Assembly (NCBI GenBank): GCA_037176905.1
Contig: JBBBWG010033374.1
Coordinates: forward strand, 1 to 39,911
Direction: 5' to 3'
DNA length: 39,911 nucleotides
From: Azolla pinnata
Lineage: Eukaryota > Streptophyta > Polypodiopsida > Salviniales > Salviniaceae
Within the stretch, counting starts at the first letter, position 1, and each line of letters begins with the position of its first letter. The position numbers were made by a program, and so were the translations under genes. Shown piece by piece: positions 25,531 through 35,726 of the stretch. The notes beneath the pieces are model-generated. The model was not told where the DNA came from, ran no database searches, and saw only the letters and a program-made list of their open reading frames with translations.

Positions 25531-26600
25531 AGAAACTTGTAAAAGTATACTCCAAAAAGATTGAAGGTTTTTAGGCAAATTGTGGGCGTTTTATCAGGAT
25601 AAACTTTCCCCTTTCTGAAAACCCTAATGGCTTTGTGGGATGTGACCCCACCTGGCCGTGGACCTAACAGTGAGTGTGAAAACTGGTCTCTAAACCCTAA
25701 TCTGAGCTCTGCTGAAAAAACCCTAAAAGTTTCCTCCCTGAGCAGAAGCCATGGCTGTGTTACATAAAAGCTCAGCATCTAGTTACCACAGCATCTCCAT
25801 GCCCTTCCAGAGCTGCTTCCTCCCCAAGAAGAGCTTCATCGTCCCTAATTCTGCAGAGTTCTCTTAGAAACCCTTACATGCCTTGTTCAAATCTTTCTTC
25901 TTGGCTCCTGGGAACAAGGAGAAGCCATGGTTTTCCTTCATGCCTCCCTCTTCCTCTGTTACTCTGTTTCCTGGAAGTTTTGCTCTGAGGTGCAAACACC
26001 GAGTTGTGTGCCTGCAATTTCCATTGCCCTTCCCAGGAGAGCTTCAACATCCTGCGTGGTTTCTCGTACCGTCTTCTCTGTGTGAGCTCTTTCAAGGTTT
26101 TTTTTTTTGCTCTCTGTGTTTTTTCATGGTTTACCCGCATGCCTGAGAAAAAGCAGAGGCATGTGAAAGCTGTTTCGTCCTGTGATCTTGCCTCTCGTCA
26201 CCTCAAGGCAGATTGAAAAACCTAGGTTTTCCTGTGAGAATCAGTTGCGGGGATTTGCAGACTCTCTCTCTCTGTGACAATCTCGCAGGAAGGTACACAA
26301 TCATGGCCCAAATAGAAGAAAGATGTTTTCTGTAGAATGGAAGTCCCTCTGTTGAAGGGCTTCCATCTATATAGTTGCATCCTGAGAAAAATCAGAGGCT
26401 CTTGCTGTCTTTTGTTTTCAATGAAGTAGCCTCTTATCAGCTCCAGGTATATCTAAAACGCCTCCGCGCGCTTCTTAGCCATTGGAGCTGGGCTCGTACA
26501 AAGCTCTTCTCCATGAAGTGCTCAGAGAAAAATTGCTCCCTGGGGCCTGAATCCTAAACCCTAAGCTACAGACTAACAGTACAGTCCACAATCTCTTACT
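25531..26600. other. Telo-box-bearing, repeat-rich intergenic segment
   Basis: Contains AAACCCTAA-type telo-boxes near 25618, 25695, 25722 and 26556. A possible 38-codon ORF at 25751-25867 (MAVLHKSSASSYHSISM...) begins in a good context but ends in a stop with no partner exon recognised. A direct repeat with the core CCTGAGAAAAAGCAGAGGC (26142) and CCTGAGAAAAATCAGAGGC (26378) suggests a roughly 235-bp duplication. It could be a worn mobile-element fragment. Confidence 0.35.
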
Positions 26601-26794
26601 TAATTGTGCAAGTCAGTCTTTTGTTCACGATGCATCAGATCAACCGTACACCCTGAATCGAATTGCAGGGCTCAATTGTCTGTTTTGTTCAATGGGCAAA
26701 TTGCAGGGCAAATTGGTTTCCAAAGCCTGCAGTTCCCCTTTGGCAACAGTTGGGCTGAGTAACCAAGGTTATGACTAATTAAATCCATCATTGT

Positions 26795-27165
26795 GATGTT
26801 TGAGTCGCAAAGGAGGAAAACCAAATATCGATTGTTATCAAGGTATTTGATGTTGAATCTACACTCTTCAGAACAGAAGCTCTGTTAGCTATTTTCATCA
26901 TTAGTTGGCTGTAATTGGGTGGAGGAATCAAGGAATTTGAAGAACAAGACCCATCATTGGGTGATGTTTGCATTGCAAATGAGCTAAACCTGAAGGAATA
27001 TTTTTTATCAAGAAATAATTTGAGGTTGAATCATTACTCTGAAGAACAAGTTCCATCTTTAAGAGAATCTCAGTTAGCTGCTGGTTGTCACTAGCTGGCA
27101 GCAATTGGGCGGAGCAATCAAGGAATTGAAAAATAAGCAATTGTAATGCTTGAATTACTATACGA
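26795..27165. repeat. Diverged tandem duplication, unit about 165 bp
   Basis: Two units share ordered blocks: GATGTTTG, a TATTTTT/TATCAAG segment, GTTGAATC, AGAACA(A)G, TCTGTTAGCT or TCAGTTAGCT, GCTG(T/C)AATTGGG, and GGA(G)CAATCAAGGAATT. Unit 1 is about 26797-26940 and unit 2 about 26961-27130. A weak third start follows near 27145. Minus-strand ORFs overlapping both units look alike only because of this duplication. Confidence 0.6.
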
Positions 27166-28495
27166 GTAAATCCTTTAGAACTGACTTGACCATCATGATG
27201 TTGATGCCAAATTTGCATCCGGAGTAACAAGTTCAAATAGCTGCTTGTGCATCAACAATTTAGAACATGTAATGATGTAGAAGGATTATTGTGCTGGATT
27301 GAATGATGCACTGATTATGGTATGTAACTCGAAGAACAAACTACAATACTGCTACCGCTTGTCAACAAATTGCATCTATTTATTCTATGATACTGTAATG
27401 TACAAATCATCACTCTGCAAACTAATGTAATTCCATCAAATACATTTTATGTTCTCATAAAGCTTCTCGTGAAAATTGTGCAAATAGAATTGAGCACTGA
27501 CTGATCTTGTGATATATTTCCCCATTCTATTGCCATTCATCTGCCTCCACATCCTAGTTGAAAATCTCATACACTACAACAAGTAAGAAAATGGCAACTA
27601 TACTGAGGCAAGATATCTGTAGGATATGTAGATACTGTGTGTTCCAACACCTGCTCTGCTCTGGTTTCTCTTCAGCATCCTGTCACAAATCATATAACGT
27701 CAAATTGAAGCATCAGGAGTTTATCCATGCAAATAATTTCAACCCACTGAAAAGACTGGGTACACAAACCCACCTCGGATAGGCAGCTCGGTGAAATCGT
27801 CTCCTTGCTCTAAAGCACCACCGTAGCAAAAATAGTCTTATGTCAGTAAGCATAAGCATAACTTGAAAAACCGTAGCACAAAACAAGGAACTGGTATAGT
27901 TTCGTGAGCATACTAGTAGCGAAGTTTGCAGATCTGATTCACCGGGTAAATCCACTCGAACAGTAATCTTTTCTTTTCTACCTGATTCAGTAATTGGTTG
28001 CAGATTAGGGTTGATCAATTGCTATGACAGAAAGGCTGGTAACCTTATTTATGCTTTTGTTTTTCACCTTCACTTAGCAATGGAGATGAGGTGTCTAAAA
28101 TTCCACTTGTAAAAACTTGATCTTTGTATGCGCTTTCTCCCATGCCAGTAGCAGTAAACGCCCTACAATGTGCAGCAACGCCATAAAAAATGAGCCAATT
28201 CATGGAGGGAAACCAAATACCTGCATCTTCTATTCCATTAATTTAATATGTTTAGTGTGCTCAGCAAAACAAACCCAACAACCTCTCTTTAATGGGCAGG
28301 CAATTCTTACTTTTCAGCAGAGCCACAGCAAGGAAGCTGATTTGGGTATTTCTAATCTACTACAGAAATAACCTTCCATAATCCACACGCATGTCAAGCA
28401 TTGAAGCTTGCCGATTGTAGAGTGATCCTTGGCAATAAAGTTCATCACATATCATAATTAGACAGAGGTCTTCTGTTAAGGCTCACGGTACTCAC
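27166..28495. other. Region 3' of the SYP5-like exons, nothing recognised
   Basis: The minus-strand gene to the right should continue here. I looked on the minus strand for the SNARE helix, a C-terminal anchor and in-phase acceptors and found none. The rest is AT-rich sequence with short ORFs in both directions. Confidence 0.45.
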
Positions 28496-29902
28496 CGGTT
28501 TGTGGGTGATGTGCTAAAACTTGCAGCCATTTGATTTGTCTTGAAACGTATACCCAAAAGCATATCTTGTCTTCGATAAAGCTCCTCCTCATCCCTACAG
28601 TAGACACATTTTCCAGTGTTAGGGGTTGCCTTATACACCAATTTTATATACATGCATATTGGTATGGACTGATCATCTATCTTTACAAGTAGCATTACAA
28701 TCGGCTTCCTCTTCTTTGATTGGCAAATATTCTTTTCAGATCTTCATCCATTAATAAAAAGATAATGCATGCATCTTCTTGCATTGAAACTATCTGCATT
28801 CTCATTCATTGAACGACAAGGTGAGTACTGGCACATCGTATAGCAACAGCTTGACTGAGTTTGAATCGCCACTTCATAGTTTGTGTCTTTCTGATATGAG
28901 AAATCGCTTTTCAGTCCCTCTTGAATGACGAGGAGATTTTTCACATGTCCCTCGAGCAGTAATTTTTATTCATTCGAGATAGGACCTCTTGACAGATCAA
29001 AAAACTTTTGGAATTGCTGCCTTATGATTTGTGTCTTCCTTATTAGAGAAACGTTCTCCATCTACAAATATAGGCATGGTGAACTGAACAATGCTGTCAC
29101 ATACAGCAGGATGACAAGCAGATTTATTGCATGCCATTTTGAAGGTGTGATCTGTTTGAGGTTTCCAGCTCTTGATTTCATATATAACATGGAAATCATA
29201 TACTGAGTGATGACAAAGAGACTCATTGCATGCCACTTGGAAGGCATGATCCATTGAGGTCCTGAGTGCTTGATCTCATGTATTACTTGGCGATCACATT
29301 ACAACACTGGGATGACAATAGCATGTCATTCGAAAGACATGATCCATCGAAATCCCAAGTTCTTGATCTGATGGATTAAATGGGAATTACATCACAACAG
29401 TAGGATGACAAGAAGACTTATTACATGTGATTTGGAAGGCATGATTCATTTGAGGTTCTCGTCGACATGTATTATTACACAGCAAATGAATGAGAACCGG
29501 ACCTTTTTGTTTCCACAGATGCAATTCGAAAAGGTTTCAGATTAGATCGTTAGGTCATCCCTATGTAACACAGCTTGCGTCAAAGAAGAAGGGGAAATAT
29601 GAAAAACAACAACCGAGATTTTCTAGATTGCGATAACACAGATCCTGTAACGCAAGCTGGAGAGAGAAATGGGGAAAAAGAACTTACAGGATAGGCTTGT
29701 CGGGCGGATTCTGAAGCAGCGATTCGAGGCGATCCAAGCAGGTACCAAGCACTGTGATTTTGCGCCTGGTGGCAGAGACCAGATGGGCAGGGTCTCCGCC
29801 CGACGAGAGGATCAATTCGCGCTCCCGGAGACGACTGGAGATGTCCTCTGCAAGCTTCATCGCCTCCTCAAATTCTTTCAGCCATGAATCAGAGAAAGCC
29901 AT
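28496..29902 (-). pseudogene. SYP5: SYP5-type Qc-SNARE, first two coding exons only
   Basis: Syntaxins of the plant SYP51/SYP52 group act in fusion at the trans-Golgi/prevacuolar and vacuolar membranes. Exon 1 (29902 down to 29688) encodes MAFSDSWLKEFEEAMKLAED and continues with RRKITVLGTCLDRLESLL, matching the family's N-terminal helical domain. It ends at a GTAAGT donor in phase 2. Exon 2 (28594 down to 28496) continues in phase with DEEELYRRQDMLLGIRFKTN and ends at CG|GTGAGT. Both exon borders agree with the family's usual gene structure. The remaining exons, for the Q-SNARE helix, linker and membrane anchor (about 130 residues in the family), were not found in the 4.8 kb that follow. Reading through the exon-2 donor gives a stop at once (CGG TGA), so an unspliced product would be about 104 aa and unable to drive fusion. 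It is either a truncated copy or a gene whose distal exons are too diverged or distant to spot by eye. Confidence 0.75.
29107..29475. repeat. Tandem array of about 95-100 bp units in SYP5-like intron 1
   Basis: Four diverged units starting near 29109, 29209, 29310 and 29403. Each has GATGACAA, then a CATGCCA(C/T)TTGGAAGGCATGAT-like core, CATTGAGGT, CTTGATCTCAT, and GGAATCACAT-ACAACA. ORFs on both strands through the array owe their similarity to it. Confidence 0.75.
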
Positions 29903-30201
29903 TGCCCTACTTCTTCAAAACCCTTCTCCTTCTCCTTCTCCTTCTTCTCCTTCTTCTTCTTCTTCTTCTGATGCTGCTGCTGTAAGTTTGTTCTTATTGA
30001 CTTGCTTGTAGAGAATCAAAACGAGTAGCCTGACCGGGAGGAAGAATGTAGATGAGGAGGAAGAGGAGGGCGATGCATGATGGTTGTGGGCGATTTTCGG
30101 CGATGGCGGAGCTTGGGTGCAGATCTCTGCGTCTGTGCTCTCTCGATCTCGGCTCTCTCTCTCTCTCTCTCTCGCGCGCACAAATCAAACTCTTTATATG
30201 G
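29903..30201 (-). promoter_or_regulatory. Promoter and 5' UTR of the SYP5-like gene
   Basis: On the minus strand a CATATAAAGAG TATA-like box lies at about 30201-30190. A GA run (TC on +, 30156-30174) follows where the transcript should begin, leaving about 260 nt of 5' UTR containing GAA/GGA-rich stretches (TTC-rich on + at about 29925-29970). The TATA assignment rests on sequence and spacing only. Confidence 0.5.
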
Positions 30202-30277
30202 GGTATGACAGTGCAGTGGTTCTCATGCGTACACCACAGCTCGCATGGCGCAAGCGCAGAGCCGATGATGAACACAG

Positions 30278-30610
30278 TTGGAAAGAAGAAGAAGAAGAGG
30301 AAGAAGAAGTAGAAGAAGAAGAAGAGATCATGTGTTCCTGACCAATGAAGAAGAAGAAAGAAGAAGAAGAAGAAGAGGAAGAAGAAGAAGAAGAGGAAAA
30401 GGAACTAAGAGATCTGAGAAGCAAGTAAAAGAGAGATTTGAGAAAGAAGTAAGAAATCTGAAGAAGAAGAAGAAGAAGAAGAAGAAGAAGAAGAGGAAAA
30501 GGAACTAAGAGATCTGAGAAGCAAGCAAAAGAGAGATTTGAGAAAGAAGTAAGAAATCTGAAGAAGAAGAAGAAGAAGGAGAGGAAGAAGAAGCTGAAGA
30601 AGAAGAGTAG
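30278..30610. repeat. GAA-rich tract with an exact 100-bp-offset duplication
   Basis: Polypurine GAA/GGAAGA repeats interrupted by a more complex segment found twice with one mismatch in about 88 bp: 30391-30478 and 30491-30578 (T at 30426 versus C at 30526). The shared core includes GGAACTAAGAGATCTGAGAA. The Glu/Lys/Arg-rich ORFs on + and Ser-rich ORFs on - are not genes. Confidence 0.92.
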
Positions 30611-30779
30611 AACCCGGTGGGCCTCGTCGCGATCTGGCCTATGGACTTCATCCCCGTGTCCCCGGCGGCTTTGCCGTGAAGGAAGCCGTGCTGCTTCCTT
30701 CGATCCGTTTTCCTTTCTGCCATCGGGGCCGATCTGCTCCCTGAATGTTGTTTATTTGCTGCACCACGAATCGCCAGAT

Positions 30780-31110
30780 TTGATCCCCGAGAGGTTTTGC
30801 CAGAGTGTATCATTGCGTCTCTTCGGAGGAGGCCGTGGCTGTGTACATATAGGCTAGCTCGCTGCATTTGCCAGAACCCGGGTCCCCGAAGGAGGCTGTG
30901 GTTGTATACAACCAGCTCGCGCTACATTGCCCAGAATCGGGTCCCCCCGAGGAGGATGTGTCTCTACACCGCTAGCTACAACGGCATTTGCCAGAATCGG
31001 GTCTGTATACAGCCAACTAGCTAGTTGCATCGCGAGAATCGGGTCGGCTGTGGTTGTTTACAGCTAGCCAACTACATTGCCCAGAATCGAGTCCTTGAAG
31101 ACGACCGTGG
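30780..31110. repeat. Tandem repeat of about 60 bp with CCAGAATCGGGTC core
   Basis: The core CCAGAATCGGGTC or a near variant occurs at about 30871, 30931, 30991, 31033 and 31081 (a weaker one at 30798). Each is preceded by a GCTAGCT..TGCATTG-like segment and usually followed by GAGGAGGCTGTGGTTGTATA-like sequence. Spacing is 60, 60, 42 and 48 bp, so the last units are shortened. An isolated related piece lies at about 31785-31820. Function unknown. Confidence 0.8.
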
Positions 31111-31303
31111 TTGTATGTATATAGTGTCACCGATAGATACAGAAGAGTAGAACAGAGCTCAGCAAGGGCAGAAGGGATCGATGAGAAGTAGAAGATAGAC
31201 GAAGCCGAGTATTGATTCCGTAATTGGCTTTGCTCACCTTGATTGGGCCAAATCAAGGTGAACCCCCCTGTATCGAAGAGGGTCCCGCATGCGATAAGAG
31301 AGA

Positions 31304-31645
31304 GATGCATGCAGAAACTTCCAGAAAGCTCAAGAACTTTCTAGAAGCAAGAAGAGGGTGGTCCTCTGTGCAAGAAGAGGGAAATATATGCAGAAGCTTC
31401 TAGAAAGCTCCAGAACTTTCTAAAAGCAAGAAGAGGGAGATGCATGCAGACACTTCTAGAAGGCTCCAGAACTTTCCGTTAACAAGCAGAGGGACACCTG
31501 CGAAAGCTTCTAGAAAGCTCCAGAACTTTCTAAAAGCAAGAAAAGGGAGATGCATGCAGACACTTCTAGAAGGCTCCAGAACTTTCTAGAAGCAAGAAGC
31601 TTCTAGAAAGGGATATTAAAAAGGTCCAGAACTTTCCGTTAACAT
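31304..31645. promoter_or_regulatory. Tandem array of heat-shock-element-like units
   Basis: About six units of 54-80 bp built around (A/G)CTTCTAGAAAGCTCCAGAAC followed by TTTCTAGAAGC. The palindrome TTCTAGAA occurs seven times (31339, 31398, 31454, 31508, 31564, 31584, 31601) and GAACTTTC six times (31334, 31413, 31469, 31523, 31579, 31629). Together they make GAAnnTTCnnGAA, the consensus heat-shock element bound by trimeric HSFs, perfectly at 31334-31346 and 31579-31591, with another GAAGCTTCTAGAA at 31596-31608. The array sits between two divergent genes, about 400-720 bp upstream of the inferred start of the proteasome chaperone gene. Binding is inference; it may simply be a minisatellite. 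Confidence 0.6.
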
Positions 31646-31990
31646 GCGAAAGGGATATTAAATCTATACATATTGATTGACATTTGCATCACGATTCTAC
31701 GTTTGAGCAATCGGCTCGACCAATTGACTCTATAAACAAGGTCATGGGCTTAAAACCCGTCTATTATATGACATAGCGCGACTGTATATAACTAGCTCAT
31801 TGCATTGTCAGAATCGAACCGATAGATCATTCCTTCCTTCCTTCCTTCATTTGGCCAGTTCCAAAACTTTAGATACGCTCGCACAATAAGTCCGAGTAAT
31901 CTAAAACGTATAAAATACACGCTCTTTGACAACATTCATCATGCATGTGTATTGTACGTAAGCGTATAGTTTGCTAAAATGGTATTGTAC
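31646..31990. other. Intergenic DNA before the PBAC4-like promoter
   Basis: AT-rich, with a short (TTCC)n run at about 31839-31855. No gene seen. Confidence 0.5.
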
Positions 31991-31997
31991 AGGGATA

Positions 31998-32025
31998 CGT
32001 ATATATGTACGGAATACATGTACAC

Positions 32026-32070
<45 letters not shown>

Positions 32071-32272
32071 ACAGAAACCTTAGCTCAATCTCTGCTGTTT
32101 CGCTCCCGTTTCTTCTCGACGCCCTCCGTTCCATCGCCTCCTCAGCTCTGCTGCTCGCTGCTCTCCCTGTAGACCTCTTCCTCGAGCTCACGCCTGTTCG
32201 GAAAGGCGGAAAGGGCACTCCCTCCAGGGCACACTCCTCCGGGCGAAGCTTCGTTCCTCGCGATTTCAACTG
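31998..32272 (+). promoter_or_regulatory. TATA-like box, GA run and leader exon of the PBAC4-like gene
   Basis: A TATATATG box at about 31999-32006 is followed 25 bp on by a (GA)n run (32027-32069). A C-rich leader-like segment then extends to a donor-like AACTG|GTAAAA at 32272/32273. The matching acceptor is TTGTCAACTGTAG before 33534, which implies a leader intron of about 1.26 kb. The layout is typical of plant housekeeping genes; the borders are inferred. Confidence 0.55.
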
Positions 32273-33533
32273 GTAAAATCTAATGTATATACATGCATGT
32301 GGAGATCGTTTTGACCGAATACGCCCTCCTGTCGGCACATGTCAGCTAGAATTTTGGTTTCGAGAGGGCCAGAAGGGTCCCGACTGACAAAACAGAACTG
32401 GTCTTCCGATGTGCATCAACCATACGAGCGCATCAAGGCTCTTCTTTTCGGACTCCCTGTATGATAAAAACATCAAGGAATGGTCTGTGTTGTGAATTAA
32501 GGATCAAGGCTCTTCTTTTACAACTTTATCAAACCTACGTGGCTATTATATTCCTATCTTTTTGCCCGAAAATCTCCCCTTGGTCCGAAAATTCCACTTG
32601 TGCATGTAAGTGTCACACGGATTTCGCATTTCAGGTCGAGAAAGGAACGTAGACAAGTTTTCTTTAAAATTGTGTTGCGTTACAGGGGAACCTTTTCTCT
32701 TTTAAAAGCTTCACTGAAGGCAAAATGTGCGATTGTCAAGTTTAATCTCATTTCGGAACAGGGAGCTCGTGGATTTTGTCAAATGATTCGTTGATGAGAT
32801 TTATTACTAGAATGCTAAATGTGACAAAGAGGCTTGTCTTTCTAGTGAAAGTCAAAGTAGTTTTGATTGATCTTATTTCTTATTTTTCAAAAAGCGAATG
32901 AGGATATGTAAATGGGTTCTTAGAGATAACATACAATGAAGATAATAGAAATTGTAGATCATATGTATGGACTCCGTTACAAGGAACTTTGGCAGTCAGG
33001 TCGAGTCTTAGAAATTAACCATCTTTGCTAAACGATCAAGTCCAGGCTGGCCTCATGAGAAAGGAATGTTTCAATATCAAGAGGTTCCAAGTTGTACAAG
33101 AAGATGTGCAGTAATCAAACATCTCTAAAATATGCTATGAGATTCGTATATATTACCGTCCATAGTCTAGTATATTTTTTCTTGGCTGCCAAATTATATA
33201 CATTCTCCCATTGAAACTCCTGCAAACACCTACTACGGGAGATGAGAGCATTGGTATCTTAGTTTTCAACCCACATTTCATACGGTTTATTAAGGATGAA
33301 AACGAGTAAGTCTCTTGGTTTCAATGTTATTGGAAGCGATCACTAAGGAAGATTCTGTCATAGCTGTAAAAATAAACCAGAAGAGGCCAATTCAACTTTG
33401 GAGGCTAATGAAGTTTATGAACAGTATCTCATAAATATATGTTTATGAGTCATGCAAGGCCTTTGTGCCTCATGTTTTTGACAGCTTGAAGTGCATAATC
33501 AATGCTCTCTTTGTATTTTAATTGTCAACTGTA
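32273..33533 (+). other. Leader intron of the PBAC4-like gene, no feature found
   Basis: About 1.26 kb of AT-rich sequence without convincing ORFs or repeats. Confidence 0.45.
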
Positions 33534-33547
33534 GGAGCGCTACAACT

Positions 33548-34641
33548 ATGAACATGGATGTTCTTCCTTCTAGTTCTTCTCAAAAGACTCTTCATTGTTT
33601 CTCAACGGAAGCTGAAGACGGGCTGTTGCATTTTCAAATTCTCAAGCTTGAAAAGCAGGTACTTGTTACATTCTAGAAACCAAGCATTTCACATCTTTGT
33701 ACATCTATTGGAATGTAGAAGTGCTCACAGATGATGCCATATTACTGCACAAGAAAAACCTCATACACTTTAGAGATGCATAACTTCATTGTGAAATTAG
33801 TGTGAGTGAAGGGGGGAAATGGTGGGTGCTAATATACAAATGACTGATCAAGGAGAGGCCGACATGGGATTTTTTAATGGACTTGGAGTTTGTGGACAAT
33901 ATCTATGTGAAGAAACCTGAGTCTTTTTCTAGAAATCATTCCTTAGTGCATTGATGTTCACAAACTGAGTTCTCTCAAGTGCCCACAAGAGCAAGGTGTA
34001 TCACTTTTATCTGTAACTATGTGCTTCTTTCCATTTTTTATTGATGCATGTGGTCAGTTTTGAGCCTGATATTGTCTCATTTTATCTGTAACTCATGGAC
34101 ATGCAGCTTTACATCTGGATTGGATGCAACTCAGCAAAGCTCGGTCAATTATACGCCAGTGTGCCAACACCTTTTGTAAGCACTTGATTCTATGCTTTGA
34201 CTCATGAGAGAATGAGTATCATTGTAGAATGGTTATGATATGCATGAATTTACTTTTTTGTAGGATAGAATGCCGAGTCTAGCCACATTGATCGGAGGCA
34301 ATGCTGATAACATTGGTGCCAGTATTGCGCGTAGATTAAGTATTGCTCCCACCGATACACAAAGCTTTCCTTAATGTAGTGAAAAGGAAACTCATCTATC
34401 CTGTTGCAACAGCTATTAAAACTGGCTGGAGCATTGTGTTGGCGTGCAATCTTCCAAGAAATTCTCCAAACTTGGAGGTATGACATAAACATGGAGCGAT
34501 TATTACATTCTCAGTTACGACAATATCTCCCATGGCATTAATACATTTGCTTTGGCTGCTTTCCAGGCACAAGCAGAAAAGCAACTGCTTCAAGAGTTGA
34601 GAGTTCTTGGTTATGTTAAACCTAATGCTGCCAAAAAATGA
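33548..34641 (+). CDS. PBAC4: Proteasome assembly chaperone 4 (5 coding exons)
   Basis: Plant member of the PSMG4/PAC4 (yeast Poc4) family, which pairs with PAC3 to guide assembly of the 20S proteasome alpha ring in the cytosol. Exons in phase: 33548-33658, 34107-34175, 34264-34339, 34413-34477, 34567-34641, giving 131 aa (the human protein is 123 aa). Recognisable stretches in order: CFSTEAEDGLLHFQILKLEK, then YIWIGCNSAKLGQLYASVPT, then ATLIGGNADNIGASIARRL, then KTGWSIVLACNLPRNSPNLE and KQLLQELRVLGYVKP. Intron 3 is only 73 bp; reading through it instead gives a stop after 'DTQSFP'. A start two codons later (33554) is possible. No damage seen. Confidence 0.92.
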
Positions 34642-35585
34642 AACTATCTTTCCAAATAGTGTGATAAGGTACTAGAGTCTAATATTTTTAGGTATGACAG
34701 GTCATTTTTGTACGAGAAAAGAACTTGAAAATCCAAAGTCCTTGTTTACATTATATCCAACCACTAGTTTGGAAGTGTAACGATATCATCACCCAAGGAA
34801 TATTGAAGCTCTAACTTTCTTCTAGCCAACATTTGAAGGACTTCTTATCTTTGTTCCTTCGTCTTCCTTCAATTTTTGGTATGCTCGAAATTTTCCAAGG
34901 TGTCTTTATGGTGTTCTCGGGTGAGCAAGAAGAACAACAATATTACCGTTTGTTGTGATTGATAAAAGTTTTGGTTTTTCTTTTGAATATCTATGGTGTC
35001 ATCATCTTTTCTTAACCTATTTCATAATCAAAGTTTGGGTGTTTGGAAATTAAAATTCAGAACTAATGCTTCGATCTCTTTATTCTACCAGAGCATGATA
35101 TCTCCTTATGGAGAAACTCTAGCTCATGATATCGAATAATCTTCAAATGTGGTTCAATATTCCTGTGCGTCGGTGGGACACAGTTTTCAATGTTACTTTC
35201 TGTGCAGGTGTACCTTGACACAGCAATTTTTGAATTATTTACGACTGGATATCTAGAAGTACATTCATCTCCAGCAGTATCCACATATGCAGAGACCCTA
35301 TTGTAGGATGTTGAATAGTCTTCTAATGTGTACTAGTTTGGATCCAATGTTAATGCTGTGCATGTTTTGGATGTTGCTTCCTGTTCCAGATGTATCTTCT
35401 GCGGTCTGTTGTGGCCAACTTTATGTTACAGCTCATAAGTTTTTTTCCCACACTCAAACCAACAATTTACCAGAGAAGGTTTACATTTTACATTTTCAAG
35501 CAGGACATCCCAATTTGTATTGCAGGACATCCCAATTTGGCTTACCTGGAAGAATAACGTTCCTCTTGTACATAAATTTTGACTC
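34642..35585. other. PBAC4-like 3' flank
   Basis: Presumed 3' UTR and intergenic DNA. An 18-bp tandem duplication with 22-bp offset (GCAGGACATCCCAATTTG at 35500-35517 and 35522-35539) is present. ORFs here lack family resemblance. Confidence 0.45.
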
Positions 35586-35602
35586 CTCTTGTCTGGTTTC
35601 AG

Positions 35603-35726
35603 CTCAAGGCCCTGCTTTTTATCCGCTCGGAGACCGAGGAATGGCTCATTGAAGCTAACAGAGTGTTGGCCTCTGCAACCCTACAGCCTACGGACAAGTT
35701 AGCTCTCGTCCAATGTGGTTGGTAAG
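35603..35726 (+). other. Unassigned terminal-exon-like frame
   Basis: After an acceptor-like CTGGTTTCAG, the frame reads LKALLFIRSETEEWLIEANR, then VLASATLQPTDKLALVQCGW, and stops at TAA 35724-35726. The even amphipathic composition suggests a real or formerly real exon. Not recognised; no partner exon could be linked in phase. Confidence 0.3.

Noticed and set aside
29669-30011. Plus-strand ORFs opposite SYP5-like exon 1
   Set aside because: Shadows of the minus-strand SNARE exon, which matches a known family with correct splice phase.
30052-30508. Glu/Arg/Lys-rich + strand ORFs and Ser-rich - strand ORFs
   Set aside because: Products of the GAA tract and its duplication; no independent evidence of coding.
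34340-34412. Reading PBAC4 exon 3 through without an intron
   Set aside because: It meets a stop after 12 codons, whereas removing the 73-bp GT-AG intron restores the family sequence.
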